From positions 930,001 through 994,000 of the forward strand of contig NZ_CAJRAU010000001.1 in assembly GCF_907165045.1 (NCBI RefSeq): DNA of 64,000 nt, read 5' to 3'. The notes beneath the pieces were generated by a model, which had not been told where the DNA came from, made no database searches, and saw only the letters and a program-made list of their open reading frames with translations. A program made the position numbers and the translations under genes. This stretch comes from Dyadobacter linearis (GTDB lineage: Bacteria; Bacteroidota; Bacteroidia; Cytophagales; Spirosomataceae). This document shows positions 33,236-42,900 of the stretch, in pieces. How positions within the stretch are numbered: the first letter of the stretch is position 1; every line of letters starts with the position of its first letter.

Positions 33236-35850
33236 AACAGCAACCGAAAGCCACCCCACCCCGCTGGGCCACCCGCTTTTTACACTGGTATTGCCGCCCG
33301 CGCCTGCTCGAAGACCTCGAAGGCGATCTCAATGAATATTTCGGGCGCAATGTCGCCCGTAAAGGAATCAGGAGCGCCCGGCTGATCTATATCCTCGACG
33401 TACTCAAATTCCTCAGACCTTATACCATTCGGAAAATAGAATTTTTCCACTTTTTCATCCACTGGATTATGATCGGCAGCTATTTTAAGACTTCCCGGCG
33501 GAGCCTGGTCCGCAACAAACTCTTTTCCCTCATCAACATCGTCGGACTTGCGGTCAGTATGTCGGTTGGGCTGCTGGTGATTTCGATTGTCAGTGACCTG
33601 TATTCGTACGATGATTTTCAGGACAAAAAAGACCGGACTTACCGCATAATCACGAAAACGGTGGAAAATGGGCAGACGTCGGAGACCAATCTGGCTTCAA
33701 CCTCGATTCGGGTAGGCGAGAAAATCAAAGAGTCGGTTCCTGCGATTGAAGACGTGACGGCAATGCGCGTTGGTTTTTCGGGCGATGCGAAAGTCAGTAA
33801 TTCCACCGTTCCGATCGAGGCGACCTGGGCCGATAATTCGTTTCTCAAAGTATTCAAATTCCCCCTGCTAAAAGGTGATCTTGAAACAGCACTCAAAGAG
33901 CCCCAGTCCCTCGTTTTGACAGAAAAAACAGCAGAAAAGCTCTTCGGCGAATCGGATGCGCTGGGCAAAACGGTCCGGTTTGATTCAACGATTTATACGG
34001 TGACAGGCGTTGTACAAAACGTCCCGAAACTCTCTCATATCAATTTTCAGGCACTGATCTCGCTGTCATCGATCGACGCCGGACACAAGGATGCCGACCT
34101 GCATAGCTGGGCCAATATCTGGCAAAATTATGTGTATGTGACTCTCCCCGAACCCATTGATGCGACCAAATTGCAACCCGCGCTTGACCGGCTGAGCAAG
34201 CAGGAAAATAAAACACTCACAAACCGGACAGTATCGGTTTCCATGCAGCCGATGAAGGATATTGTACTTGGCGGATCGCTTATGAACAATATCGGCCCCA
34301 CCTTCGCGCCGCCTGTGATGTGGACGCTGTGCGGTCTGGCGATCGTGGTCATTCTTTCAGCTTGCTTCAATTATACCAATCTTTCCGTAGCCCGGTCTAT
34401 GCGCAGGTCTCGCGAGGTGGGGATCAGGAAGATCATCGGCGCACAAAAAAGTCACGTTCTGGGTCAGTTTATGGCAGAATCCGTCATCATAGCGTTGCTG
34501 GCGCTGGTATTTTCGTTCGCGCTATTTATGGTTTTGCGTAAAGAATTTCTAGGTCTGGACAAGCACATTGCCGACGTTTTTTCACTCAATATCTCTATTC
34601 AAAACATCCTATATTTCCTTCTGCTGGCGGTTATCACGGGTATTGCCGCGGGTTTGATGCCCGCATTGTTTTTCTCCAAAATGAATGCATTGCATGTGAT
34701 GAAAGACGCTTCCAGCATGAAGATTTTCCGCCGCGTCGGGATCCGGAAAGTGCTGATCGTAGTTCAGTTTACGCTCTCGCTTATATTCATCGCGGCCACG
34801 CTGATCGGCTACAACCAGTACAAGGGACTGGTTACATTCAATCTGGGTTTCAAGACTGAAAACATCATTAATCTGCGCCTGCAAGGCAATAAAGGAAATA
34901 TTTTAGCAAAAGAACTCGCGCAGATCCCGGCAGTAAAAGGCATTTCGCAATCTATGATGATCACTAGTCTGGGCTCAAAACACGGCACAAACCTTACTTA
35001 CAAAACAGATTCAACTTTGGTTTGGGAAAACCAGGTCGACGAACATTACCTGCCGCTGCATCAGCATCAATTCCTGGCTGGCCAGAACTTCACGGCGAGG
35101 CCTGAAAAGGGGAAAGAGAGTGAGATTATTGTCAATCAGCAGGTTTTGAAAAGATTTAATATTGCTGATCAAAATCCTGAGAAAGCATTGGGAAAGATCG
35201 TTTTTGTGAGCGGTCAGCAGCTGGCAATCGTCGGCGTCGTGAAGGATTTTCATTACGGTTCACTCGAAAACCGGATCGAGCCGGTGATGTTTCGCTATTC
35301 CAGCGAGCCGGACAGGTATCTGAATGTGAAAATCGTTTCCCAAGACCTACCAGCGACTTTGGAGAGCATTCAAAAAGTGTGGCGGAAGCTCGATAAGGTG
35401 CATGAACTGGATGCTAAAATCTACGACGAGCAAATCGAAGAAGCGTACGCGCAGTTTTCGCTAATACTTAAAATCATCGGTTTCATCGCATTTCTAGCCA
35501 TCTGCATTGCGTCGCTGGGGTTGTTTGGAATGGTCGTTTTCACAACAGAAACCAAATTAAAAGAGATCAGCATCCGCAAAGTGCTGGGCGCCAGCGAAAC
35601 GGGACTGATCTATCTGCTATGCAAAGGATTTCTTCTGTTGCTCGTGATTTCAACCGTGATCGCACTGCCGGTTACCTATTTATTTTTCGACAAGGTGGTA
35701 CTTACCAAATTCCCCTATCATCAGGCGATCAGCATAACCGATATGCTGGGAGGTTCGCTGATCGTCATGCTGCTCGCTTTTCTACTGATCGGATCACAGA
35801 CCGTCAAGGCGGCGCGCAACAATCCGGCGAAGGTTTTGAAAAGTGAATAG
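33232..35850 (+). CDS. MacB/FtsX-type ABC permease with PadR-associated prefix domain
   Basis: An 872-residue membrane protein. The first 75 residues are a soluble prefix (FLHWYCRPRLLEDLEGDLNE) seen in permeases encoded beside PadR genes. After it comes the usual double permease unit: TM near 100, a MacB-like periplasmic domain, a three-TM FtsX block (about 360-480), a second TM and periplasmic domain, and a final FtsX block (about 745-870, with KEISIRKVLGAS). No ATPase gene is adjacent, as usual in this family in Bacteroidota. The substrate is unknown; export of peptides or lipids is the general expectation. Start overlap with padR implies translational coupling. Confidence 0.92.
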   Translation: MKQQPKATPPRWATRFLHWYCRPRLLEDLEGDLNEYFGRNVARKGIRSARLIYILDVLKFLRPYTIRKIEFFHFFIHWIMIGSYFKTSRRSLVRNKLFSLINIVGLAVSMSVGLLVISIVSDLYSYDDFQDKKDRTYRIITKTVENGQTSETNLASTSIRVGEKIKESVPAIEDVTAMRVGFSGDAKVSNSTVPIEATWADNSFLKVFKFPLLKGDLETALKEPQSLVLTEKTAEKLFGESDALGKTVRFDSTIYTVTGVVQNVPKLSHINFQALISLSSIDAGHKDADLHSWANIWQNYVYVTLPEPIDATKLQPALDRLSKQENKTLTNRTVSVSMQPMKDIVLGGSLMNNIGPTFAPPVMWTLCGLAIVVILSACFNYTNLSVARSMRRSREVGIRKIIGAQKSHVLGQFMAESVIIALLALVFSFALFMVLRKEFLGLDKHIADVFSLNISIQNILYFLLLAVITGIAAGLMPALFFSKMNALHVMKDASSMKIFRRVGIRKVLIVVQFTLSLIFIAATLIGYNQYKGLVTFNLGFKTENIINLRLQGNKGNILAKELAQIPAVKGISQSMMITSLGSKHGTNLTYKTDSTLVWENQVDEHYLPLHQHQFLAGQNFTARPEKGKESEIIVNQQVLKRFNIADQNPEKALGKIVFVSGQQLAIVGVVKDFHYGSLENRIEPVMFRYSSEPDRYLNVKIVSQDLPATLESIQKVWRKLDKVHELDAKIYDEQIEEAYAQFSLILKIIGFIAFLAICIASLGLFGMVVFTTETKLKEISIRKVLGASETGLIYLLCKGFLLLLVISTVIALPVTYLFFDKVVLTKFPYHQAISITDMLGGSLIVMLLAFLLIGSQTVKAARNNPAKVLKSE

Positions 35851-35868
35851 TAATCGCGGAGCAAACGA

Positions 35869-36624
35869 TTAAAGTAGCGGTCTTTTTGAAATGTACACCA
35901 CGCCCCGCCCGGCTTTGCTATTGCAAAAATTGAAAACACCCGACTTCGCATTAGAACAAACCGCGTCGCTGCCGGTAATGTAAAGCCTTTGCTGATCATC
36001 CAGGAACAGGCTTTGCAGCTGGTGGAGCTGCGGCAGATCGATCCGCCGGCCGGTCGAAGTAATCACCCCGGGCGTCTCGAAAACACCGGTGGTCGCATTG
36101 GGCCCGTCCAGAAAAACTCTGTTAATCTCATAAGTCAGCGCGCCCGGCCCTGCTATCGGGTTTACACGGAATTTGTCTTTGGACTCGAATTCCGGAATGC
36201 CCCCTAATATCGGATTCCGCGCAACGTAGCGGTGCCACGTTTTACCATCGTCTACACTAAAATTGTCCGCATTCGTCAATATCTGTTGCTGATCGCCCAT
36301 TTTGGATTGAGTACTTAATCCATTCATTGTGAACAGCGTATCCTGAAACTGCACAATGCCGAACATACCAGTTTTCTGCTCGTATACCTGCTCCCAGTGC
36401 TTACCGTGATCCGTTGTGCGAAATATCTGAAACATGGTCGAGATTAATACCGTTTTGTCGTAATCGCCCCATACACCCGCAATCTGGCGATCGACAGGTG
36501 CTTTTAGCGTATACCAGTCCTGGTATTCGTCGAGTACCGTATCGGGCTGGGTTACTATTTCTGGCCCCTCGTTTTTACAGGACAATACCACCACAAAAGC
36601 CAAACAGTAAAGGAATGTTTTCAT
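35869..36624 (-). CDS. lipoprotein with partial beta-propeller pattern
   Basis: The start at 36624 gives 251 residues with a lipoprotein signal (FLYCLAFVVVLSC). The body contains RTTDHGKHWEQVY and VDDGKTWHRYV, Asp-box-like turns of BNR/sialidase-type propellers, but too few blades for a complete propeller in this length. It could be an extracellular binding protein. It is transcribed alone, converges with the FtsX permease gene (18-bp gap) and diverges from the barstar-like gene. An open frame extends 28 residues further upstream but would hide the signal peptide. Confidence 0.7.
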   Translation of the reverse strand: MKTFLYCLAFVVVLSCKNEGPEIVTQPDTVLDEYQDWYTLKAPVDRQIAGVWGDYDKTVLISTMFQIFRTTDHGKHWEQVYEQKTGMFGIVQFQDTLFTMNGLSTQSKMGDQQQILTNADNFSVDDGKTWHRYVARNPILGGIPEFESKDKFRVNPIAGPGALTYEINRVFLDGPNATTGVFETPGVITSTGRRIDLPQLHQLQSLFLDDQQRLYITGSDAVCSNAKSGVFNFCNSKAGRGVVYISKRPLL

Positions 36625-36688
36625 AGTATTAAACATAATTATAAATTTCTCGTCAGTCAATAGGACGTAAAATGTTAACTTTTTCATA

Positions 36689-37075
36689 ATGATGCAACTG
36701 GTGATCAACGGCAGCTCGGTAGAAGATATTGCTTCTTTTTATGATGAGATAAACCGCGTTTTTATGGCGGATGAAAATTGGAAGATCGGACCCAGCCTGG
36801 ACGCATTTGACGATTTGCTTTACGGCGGATTTGGAGCAATACGAAATGCAGAAAGAGTCGAAGTCGTGTGGCAGGATATTGAGAAAAGCCGGGCTGCATT
36901 GGGTTATGAAGCCACCAAAGCTTATTTTCTGGAAAAATTAAAACCTGGCTCCCCGTTCAATAAAGTGCTGTTTGAAGAAAAACTGGCTGCACTGGAAAAC
37001 GGGACGGGCGAGACGTATTTCGACACGATCATGCATATCATTGCGGAGCATAAAAATATCGCTCTGAAAAACTGA
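36689..37075 (+). CDS. barstar-family ribonuclease-inhibitor-like protein
   Basis: A 128-residue cytosolic protein with the barstar pattern: an N-terminal beta strand (MQLVINGSSVEDIASFYDEI), the inhibitor-loop region NWKIGPSLDAFDDLLYGGFG and the strand ERVEVVWQDIEKS. Barstar proteins bind and block barnase-like ribonucleases. No barnase-like gene is next to it, so it may act as an immunity orphan against an incoming toxin or serve another function. It is transcribed divergently from the lipoprotein gene over 64 bp and precedes the nitrilase gene by 81 bp on the same strand. Confidence 0.78.
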   Translation: MMQLVINGSSVEDIASFYDEINRVFMADENWKIGPSLDAFDDLLYGGFGAIRNAERVEVVWQDIEKSRAALGYEATKAYFLEKLKPGSPFNKVLFEEKLAALENGTGETYFDTIMHIIAEHKNIALKN

Positions 37076-37156
37076 AACTTCGCGACCGGCGACTATTCGT
37101 CTGATTTTTTGAGAATCTTTGGACTTTCAAATTGACCCAAAAAAAAGAACACTGAC

Positions 37157-38101
37157 ATGCAAAACATTAATATCGCGACGGCCCAGTTTGAGAACAAAAG
37201 CGGCGACAAAAAGTATAACCTCGAAGCGATCGACAGACTTTCGGCCGAGGCAGCGGCAAAGGGCGCACAGGTGATCGCATTTCATGAATGCTCGGTTACA
37301 GGGTATTCTTTTGCAAGAAAACTGGACCGCGCGCAACTGACGGACCTCGCAGAGTTAATTCCCGACGGCCCAAGTATCCAGGCGCTGATCGGCATCGCTG
37401 CGAAAAATAATATTGCAATACTAGCCGGACTTTTTGAGAAAGACGAAGCGGGAAACCTGTTCAAAGCTTATGTATGCGTAGATAAAACCGGGCTTCTAGC
37501 CAAGTTCAGAAAGCTGCATCCGTTTATCAACGGGCACCTGACGCCGGGCGACGAATATGTCGTTTTTGATCTCTACGGCTGGAAATGCGGGATCCTGATC
37601 TGTTATGACAACAACATTGTCGAGAACGTCCGCGCCACGGCGCTGCTCGGTGCTGACATTATCTTTATGCCACACGTGACGATGATGACGCCTTCCACAC
37701 GCCCGGGCGCAGGATTTGCCGACCCGGCTTTATGGGAAAAGCGCCACGAAGACCCGACTTCGCTCCGGTTGGAATTTGACGGGCTGAAAGGTCGCGCCTG
37801 GCTGATGAAGTGGCTGCCCGCACGCGCCTATGATAATGCGATCTACGCCATTTTCTCAAACCCGATCGGAATGGACGATGACCAGCTTAAAAACGGCTGC
37901 TCGATGATCCTGGATCCTTTTGGAGATATCATCGCTGAATGCAGAAACCTCGGCGACGACATCGCGATCGCAACCTGCACACCGGAAAAACTGACCCAGG
38001 CGGGCGGCCACCGCTACCGAAAAGCCCGTCGACCGGACTTATATAAAGACATCATCGGCAAGGAACACAGCCCGGAACAAAAAGTAGCGTGGTTGAGCTG
38101 A
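37157..38101 (+). CDS. nitrilase-superfamily carbon-nitrogen hydrolase
   Basis: A 314-residue cytosolic enzyme with the complete catalytic set: E44 in FHECSVTGY, K119 in KFRKLH and C149 in GILICYDNN. The family hydrolyses amides, carbamoyl groups or nitriles through a cysteine thioester. Its length and the insertion around MTPSTRPGAG and the DPTSLRLEFDG segment place it outside the plain omega-amidase group. The substrate is unknown. It is probably a single gene, 81 bp after the barstar-like gene. Confidence 0.9.
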   Translation: MQNINIATAQFENKSGDKKYNLEAIDRLSAEAAAKGAQVIAFHECSVTGYSFARKLDRAQLTDLAELIPDGPSIQALIGIAAKNNIAILAGLFEKDEAGNLFKAYVCVDKTGLLAKFRKLHPFINGHLTPGDEYVVFDLYGWKCGILICYDNNIVENVRATALLGADIIFMPHVTMMTPSTRPGAGFADPALWEKRHEDPTSLRLEFDGLKGRAWLMKWLPARAYDNAIYAIFSNPIGMDDDQLKNGCSMILDPFGDIIAECRNLGDDIAIATCTPEKLTQAGGHRYRKARRPDLYKDIIGKEHSPEQKVAWLS

Positions 38102-38188
38102 GATGTTCATCGCGGAAAATTCATATTAATCCTGAGTAACATGCCGGTACTGAGCAAATAGCCGGTTGTTGCTGCGACCTTCGTGAAA

Positions 38189-38232
38189 TTTTAATGCCAT
38201 TTTAACTTGCTTTTAACGCCCTATTAAGGGCG
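38189..38232 (+). promoter_or_regulatory. three TTTTAA boxes at 11-bp spacing plus a short dyad before the RND operon
   Basis: TTTTAA occurs at 38189-38194, 38200-38205 and 38211-38216, each separated by exactly 5 bp, so the period is 11 bp. This is the geometry of OmpR/PhoB-class response-regulator sites (PhoP/PhoB boxes). Directly after them is the dyad CGCCCT-ATTA-AGGGCG (38217-38232). The cluster lies 42-85 bp upstream of the first small ORF of the efflux operon. The regulator is not encoded in the window. Confidence 0.6.
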
Positions 38233-38273
38233 AGTAGCGGTTTTTGTATTAAAGTTTAGAAGGTCACTCCAAC

Positions 38274-38357
38274 ATGAACAAAATCGCTTCGCAATACAAG
38301 CTCGCCGGCGCAGCGGCACAGTACCTGAATATCGTCAAATTAGTCTTTCTGATCTGA
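38274..38357 (+). CDS. 27-residue leader-type ORF before the efflux operon
   Basis: An ATG-initiated frame of 27 codons encoding MNKIASQYKLAG followed by a mostly hydrophobic tail (AAAQYLNIVKLVFLI). Its TGA stop overlaps the ATG of the next ORF in the arrangement TGATG (38355-38359), a sign of translational coupling. It may be a coupling leader or a small membrane peptide. There is no homology I recognise. The evidence is positional, and the frame is too short to be certain. Confidence 0.5.
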   Translation: MNKIASQYKLAGAAAQYLNIVKLVFLI

Positions 38358-38767
38358 TGATAAAGGCATTCAGGAAAAACGCGATTCCCCTGTTACTACT
38401 CCTGCTGAGCGGACATTTCTTCGTGACCGCCAGCGCGCATGAGGGGATGGTCCAATATGCACAGCAGAAAATCCACCAGGCTGGCGCTGCTCTTGAAACC
38501 AATTTCCATCACCATAACCTGCTTCCCGGCTTCGGGATCGGCGACCGCAAATCACGGGACAAGGTTTTTTTCGAGGAAAAAGAAGAGGAGAACCTAAACC
38601 TTTTTCTCCCGAAAACGTATAGCTGCTATCGTGGCTACTTCACAGATTTCTACAAAAGTGCAATCGAATTCCGTCCGGTATTCATTGCAAAGTGCATTAC
38701 CCCCTGTACACACTGGCTTCGCTCCTCAACCCGCAGATACCTGATCCTCAGGGTATTCAGGATTTGA
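38357..38767 (+). CDS. small secreted protein ahead of RND efflux genes
   Basis: A 136-residue protein with a signal peptide (about 1-27, ending TASAH). A short His cluster (FHHHN, near 50-54) and an acidic run EEKEEEN (near 73-79) follow, then a basic C-terminus ending RYLILRVFRI. The His and acidic clusters could bind metal. Its start codon overlaps the stop of the 27-codon leader, and the RND adaptor gene begins 68 bp later on the same strand, so it appears to be the second ORF of the efflux operon. The function is unknown. Confidence 0.65.
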   Translation: MIKAFRKNAIPLLLLLLSGHFFVTASAHEGMVQYAQQKIHQAGAALETNFHHHNLLPGFGIGDRKSRDKVFFEEKEEENLNLFLPKTYSCYRGYFTDFYKSAIEFRPVFIAKCITPCTHWLRSSTRRYLILRVFRI

Positions 38768-38835
38768 AATAATAGCCTATCAGGCTTTTTCCACAAGAAC
38801 TACTTACCTATCAATTATACTAATAGCATAACATC

Positions 38836-39918
38836 ATGAAGAGAATTCTCATGGTCATTGGTCTGTGTGCAACGTTGCTCAACACAGCTTGTGAATCCAA
38901 AAAAGAAGAAAAGGAAGAAGACGTTAAATTCCTGGTTACCAGCCCCCTGCAAAGGGATACGCTGATTACAAAAGAATATGTAAGTCAGATCCGGGCGATC
39001 AGTCACATTGAGCTGCGTGCCTTGGAAAGAGGTTATTTACAGAATATCTATGTGGATGAAGGCCAGACGGTTAAAAAAGGCCAGCTGATGTTCAAGATCA
39101 TGCCGATGCTTTATCAGGCTGAACAACAGAAAGCACAGGCGGAAGCCAATTTTGCAGAAATTGAATTTAAGAATACCAAGTCGCTGGCGGACAGCAATGT
39201 GGTTTCTAAAAATGAGCTGGCACTATCCAAGGCGAAACTGGATAAGGCAAAAGCAGAACTCGGATTGGCTACGACACATTTGGGCTTTACTGAAATCCGT
39301 GCTCCGTTCAATGGTATTATGGATCATTTTCAGGTGAGGCTGGGAAGTTTGCTGGATGAAGGCGATTTGCTGACAACATTGTCTGACAACAGCGAAATGT
39401 GGGTTTACTTCAATGTTCCCGAAGCCGAATATCTTGACTATAAAGCGAACGAAGCCACAGCCGGCATGCTGCATGTGAATCTTCGTATGGCCAATAACCA
39501 AATGTTCCCCCACTCCGGAACAGTGAAAACGATTGAAGCCGATTTCAATAATGAGACTGGTAACATCGCTTTCAGGGCCACATTCCCTAATCCAAAAAGG
39601 TTGCTGAGACACGGTGAAACAGGGAATGTCTTAGTAACCGTTCCGATGAAAAATGCCTTGCTGATTCCGCAGAAAGCCACTTTCGAGGTTTTAGAAAAGA
39701 AATACGTGTATGTGGTGGATAAAGACAATAAGATCCGTTCGAGGGAAATCGAAATCGAAGCAGAGCTTCCGCACATTTTCGTCGTGAAATCAGGTCTGAA
39801 AGTGGATGATAAAATCCTGCTGGAAGGTTTGCGTCAGGTAAAAGAGAACGAAAAGATCCACTCCAATTTCGTAAAGCCTGATTCTGTGATTTCCAATCTG
39901 AGTCTGTACGCCGAATAG
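38836..39918 (+). CDS. RND efflux periplasmic adaptor (membrane fusion protein)
   Basis: A 360-residue lipoprotein (LNTAC, Cys about 19) of the HlyD/AcrA family: barrel-sandwich halves around ELRALERGYLQNIYVDEGQTVKKGQ and EIRAPFNGIMDHFQVRLGSL, an intervening alpha-hairpin (about 90-150), a beta-barrel domain and a membrane-proximal domain. It bridges the RND pump and the outer-membrane channel. It is followed by the pump gene (28-bp gap) and the channel gene, so the tripartite set is complete. Confidence 0.95.
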   Translation: MKRILMVIGLCATLLNTACESKKEEKEEDVKFLVTSPLQRDTLITKEYVSQIRAISHIELRALERGYLQNIYVDEGQTVKKGQLMFKIMPMLYQAEQQKAQAEANFAEIEFKNTKSLADSNVVSKNELALSKAKLDKAKAELGLATTHLGFTEIRAPFNGIMDHFQVRLGSLLDEGDLLTTLSDNSEMWVYFNVPEAEYLDYKANEATAGMLHVNLRMANNQMFPHSGTVKTIEADFNNETGNIAFRATFPNPKRLLRHGETGNVLVTVPMKNALLIPQKATFEVLEKKYVYVVDKDNKIRSREIEIEAELPHIFVVKSGLKVDDKILLEGLRQVKENEKIHSNFVKPDSVISNLSLYAE

Positions 39919-39946
39919 TCCGCTATCTTAACAAGCACAAAACGAC

Positions 39947-42900
39947 ATGTTTAATCAATTCATAAGAAGACCTGTATTTGCAATCGTGATCTCGATCATG
40001 ATCGTATTTATAGGCATCCTGGCGATTGAGAAATTACCCATTTCCCAGTTCCCGGACATTGCCCCTACAACCGTCAACATCTTCATCGCCTATCCTGGCG
40101 CGAGTGCCGATGTATTGGTAAAATCAACATTAATTACCCTTGAACAGGCCATTAACGGTGTTCAGGATATGCGGTACATTGCTACCGATGCAACGAGTGC
40201 GGGGGAGGCGACGCTCAGGATCATCTTCGAGCCCGGCACCGACCCGAACGTGGCCGTTATCCGGGTAAAAACCAGGGTTGACCAGGTTATGCCGCTTTTG
40301 CCGGAACTCGTTCAGCGCGAAGGTGTTATTATCTCGCCCGTTCAGCCTAGTATGTTGATGTATGTCAATCTTTATTCAAAAGATAAAAGCATTGACGAGA
40401 AATTCCTGTTCAACTACGCAACGGTAAAAATGATCCCCGAAATCCAACGGACCAAAGGGATTGCAAGAGCACAGATCTTAGGATCAAGAAGATATGCAAT
40501 GCGTCTCTGGCTGAATCCGGAGCGTATGCGTGCTTACAATATTTCTACGGAAGAAGTCATGAAGGCGGTGGGCGAACAAAGTATCGTGGGTCGCCCGGGT
40601 CGTATCGGACAAAGCTCCGGTATTGCTGCACAGTCGCTGGAATATGTGCTTACTTATAAAGGTCGTTACGACAAGCCCGAAGAATACGAAAATATCATTG
40701 TCCGCGCCAATGCACAGGGTGAAAGCGTTCACTTGCGTGACATTGCGAAAGTGGAACTTGGATCAGAATTTTTTGACATTTACTCCAACCTCGACGGCCA
40801 TCCTTCGGCAGCGATCGTGTTGCGCCAAAACTACGGAAGTAACGCGAGCGACGTAATTGAAGAGGTGAAAAAGAAGCTGGATGTGATGAAAGAATCCTTC
40901 CCTCCGGGCGTGGATTACAAGATCAGTTATGACGTTTCCCAATTCCTGGACGCGTCTATTGAGCAGGTTATTGACACATTAAGGGATGCATTTATCCTTG
41001 TTGCGCTCGTTGTATTCATATTTCTTGGCGACTGGCGTTCCACATTGATCCCGATCCTGGCCGTGCCGGTTTCGCTGATCGGAGCATTCTTTGTCATACA
41101 GGCATTCGGGCTTTCGATCAATTTGATTACGCTTTTTGCGCTTGTACTTGCGATTGGTATTGTGGTCGATGATGCGATTGTCGTCGTCGAGGCCGTCCAT
41201 GCGAAGTTTGAGGAAGAGCCGGGGATATCGCCTTTTAATGCAGTGAAAAAAGTGCTTGGTGAGATCAGCGGTGCCATTATTGCGATCACAGCCGTTATGG
41301 TTTCGGTATTCCTTCCGATCTCGTTCATGTCTGGTCCGGTCGGCACATTCTACCGGCAGTTCTCCATCACCATGGCCAGCTCTATTGTTATTTCGGCCCT
41401 TATCGCCTTGACGTTGACGCCGGTTTTGTGTGCAATGCTGCTTCAAAATCACCACGGTCACCAGAAAAAGAAAAACTTACTTACCAAAGGGCTTGATGCA
41501 TTTAACAGAACATTTGATAAGCTGACAGGAAGATATGTAAGCCTGCTGAAACGCATTGTTAGCCGTAGGGTTGTAACCTGGGTTGTGTTACTAGGCTTCT
41601 GTGCAGGGATTGTGTTTGTAAACAAAATTCTGCCCGCAGGTTTTATTCCAAATGAAGACCAAAGCACGATCTACGCGATCATTCAGACGCCTCCGGGTTC
41701 CACTTTGGAAAAAACCAACGAAGTTTCCCGCCGTCTTCAAAAGATATGCGAAGAAGTGGAAGGAATTGAGTCGGTTTCGTCACTGGCTGGTTATGAGATC
41801 ATGACGGAAGGCCGAGGTTCCAATGCCGGAACGTGTTTGATTAATTTGAAACCTTGGCACGACCGCAAGCAGAATGTGAAAGAGATCATGGAAGAACTGG
41901 AAAAAGAAACGCGCGGTCTTGGTGCCGTAGTCGAATTCTTCGAACCACCAGCGATCCCGGGTTTTGGTACATCCGGCGGTTTCTCCATGCGTCTTTTGGA
42001 TAAAACTTCTGACACGGATTACGCAGAGTTTGACAAGATCAACAAGAAATTCATGGATGACCTTGCGAAACGTCCTGAGCTTACGGGCTTGTTCACATTC
42101 TTCGCAGCCAACTATCCGCAGTATGAATTGCAGATCGATAACCAGCTCGCAATGCAAAAAGGCGTGTCGATTGGAAAAGCGATGGACAACCTGAACATTA
42201 TGATCGGTAGTACATATGAGCAGGGTTTCACCAGGTTCAACCAGTTCTTCAAAGTGTACGTCCAATCTGACCCGAGTTTCAGAAGGCTTCCTTCCGATCT
42301 ACTGAAATTGTTTGTGAAAAATGACGCAGGCGAAATGGTGCCTTACTCTTCATTCATGACATTGAAAAAAGGCCAGGGCCCTAACGAGATCACGCGTTTC
42401 AACCTCTATAATTCAGCTGCGATCCAGGGTCTTCCGGCCAAAGGCTACACCACAGCCGATGCCATTCAGGCGATCCGCGAAGTGGCTGCCAAAACATTGC
42501 CGCAGGGATATGACATTGCATTTGAAGGTCTTTCCTATGACGAATCGATCCGTGGAAATGAGTCGCTCGTTGTGTTTGCAATCGTGTTAGCCTTCGTTTA
42601 TTTCGTGTTGGCAGCGCAGTATGAGAGCTTTATTATTCCTTTTGCGGTGGTGTTGTCATTGCCGGTTGGGGTGTTTGGTTCTTTCCTTTTGCTCAAATTA
42701 ATGGGCTTGGAAAACAACATTTATGCGCAGATCGGCTTGATCATGCTCGTCGGGTTGCTGGGTAAAAACGCCGTACTAATCGTCGAGTTTGCCGTCCAGA
42801 AGCGGTCACAGGGAGAAACCATCCTGAATGCTGCTATCGAAGGTGCCAGGGTTCGTTTCCGTCCTATTTTGATGACGTCGTTCGCGTTCGTTGCCGGCTT

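Noticed and set aside
40979..41461. 160-residue minus-strand open frame inside the RND pump gene
   Set aside because: Very Arg/Asn-rich reverse-frame product of conserved TM codons; a shadow.
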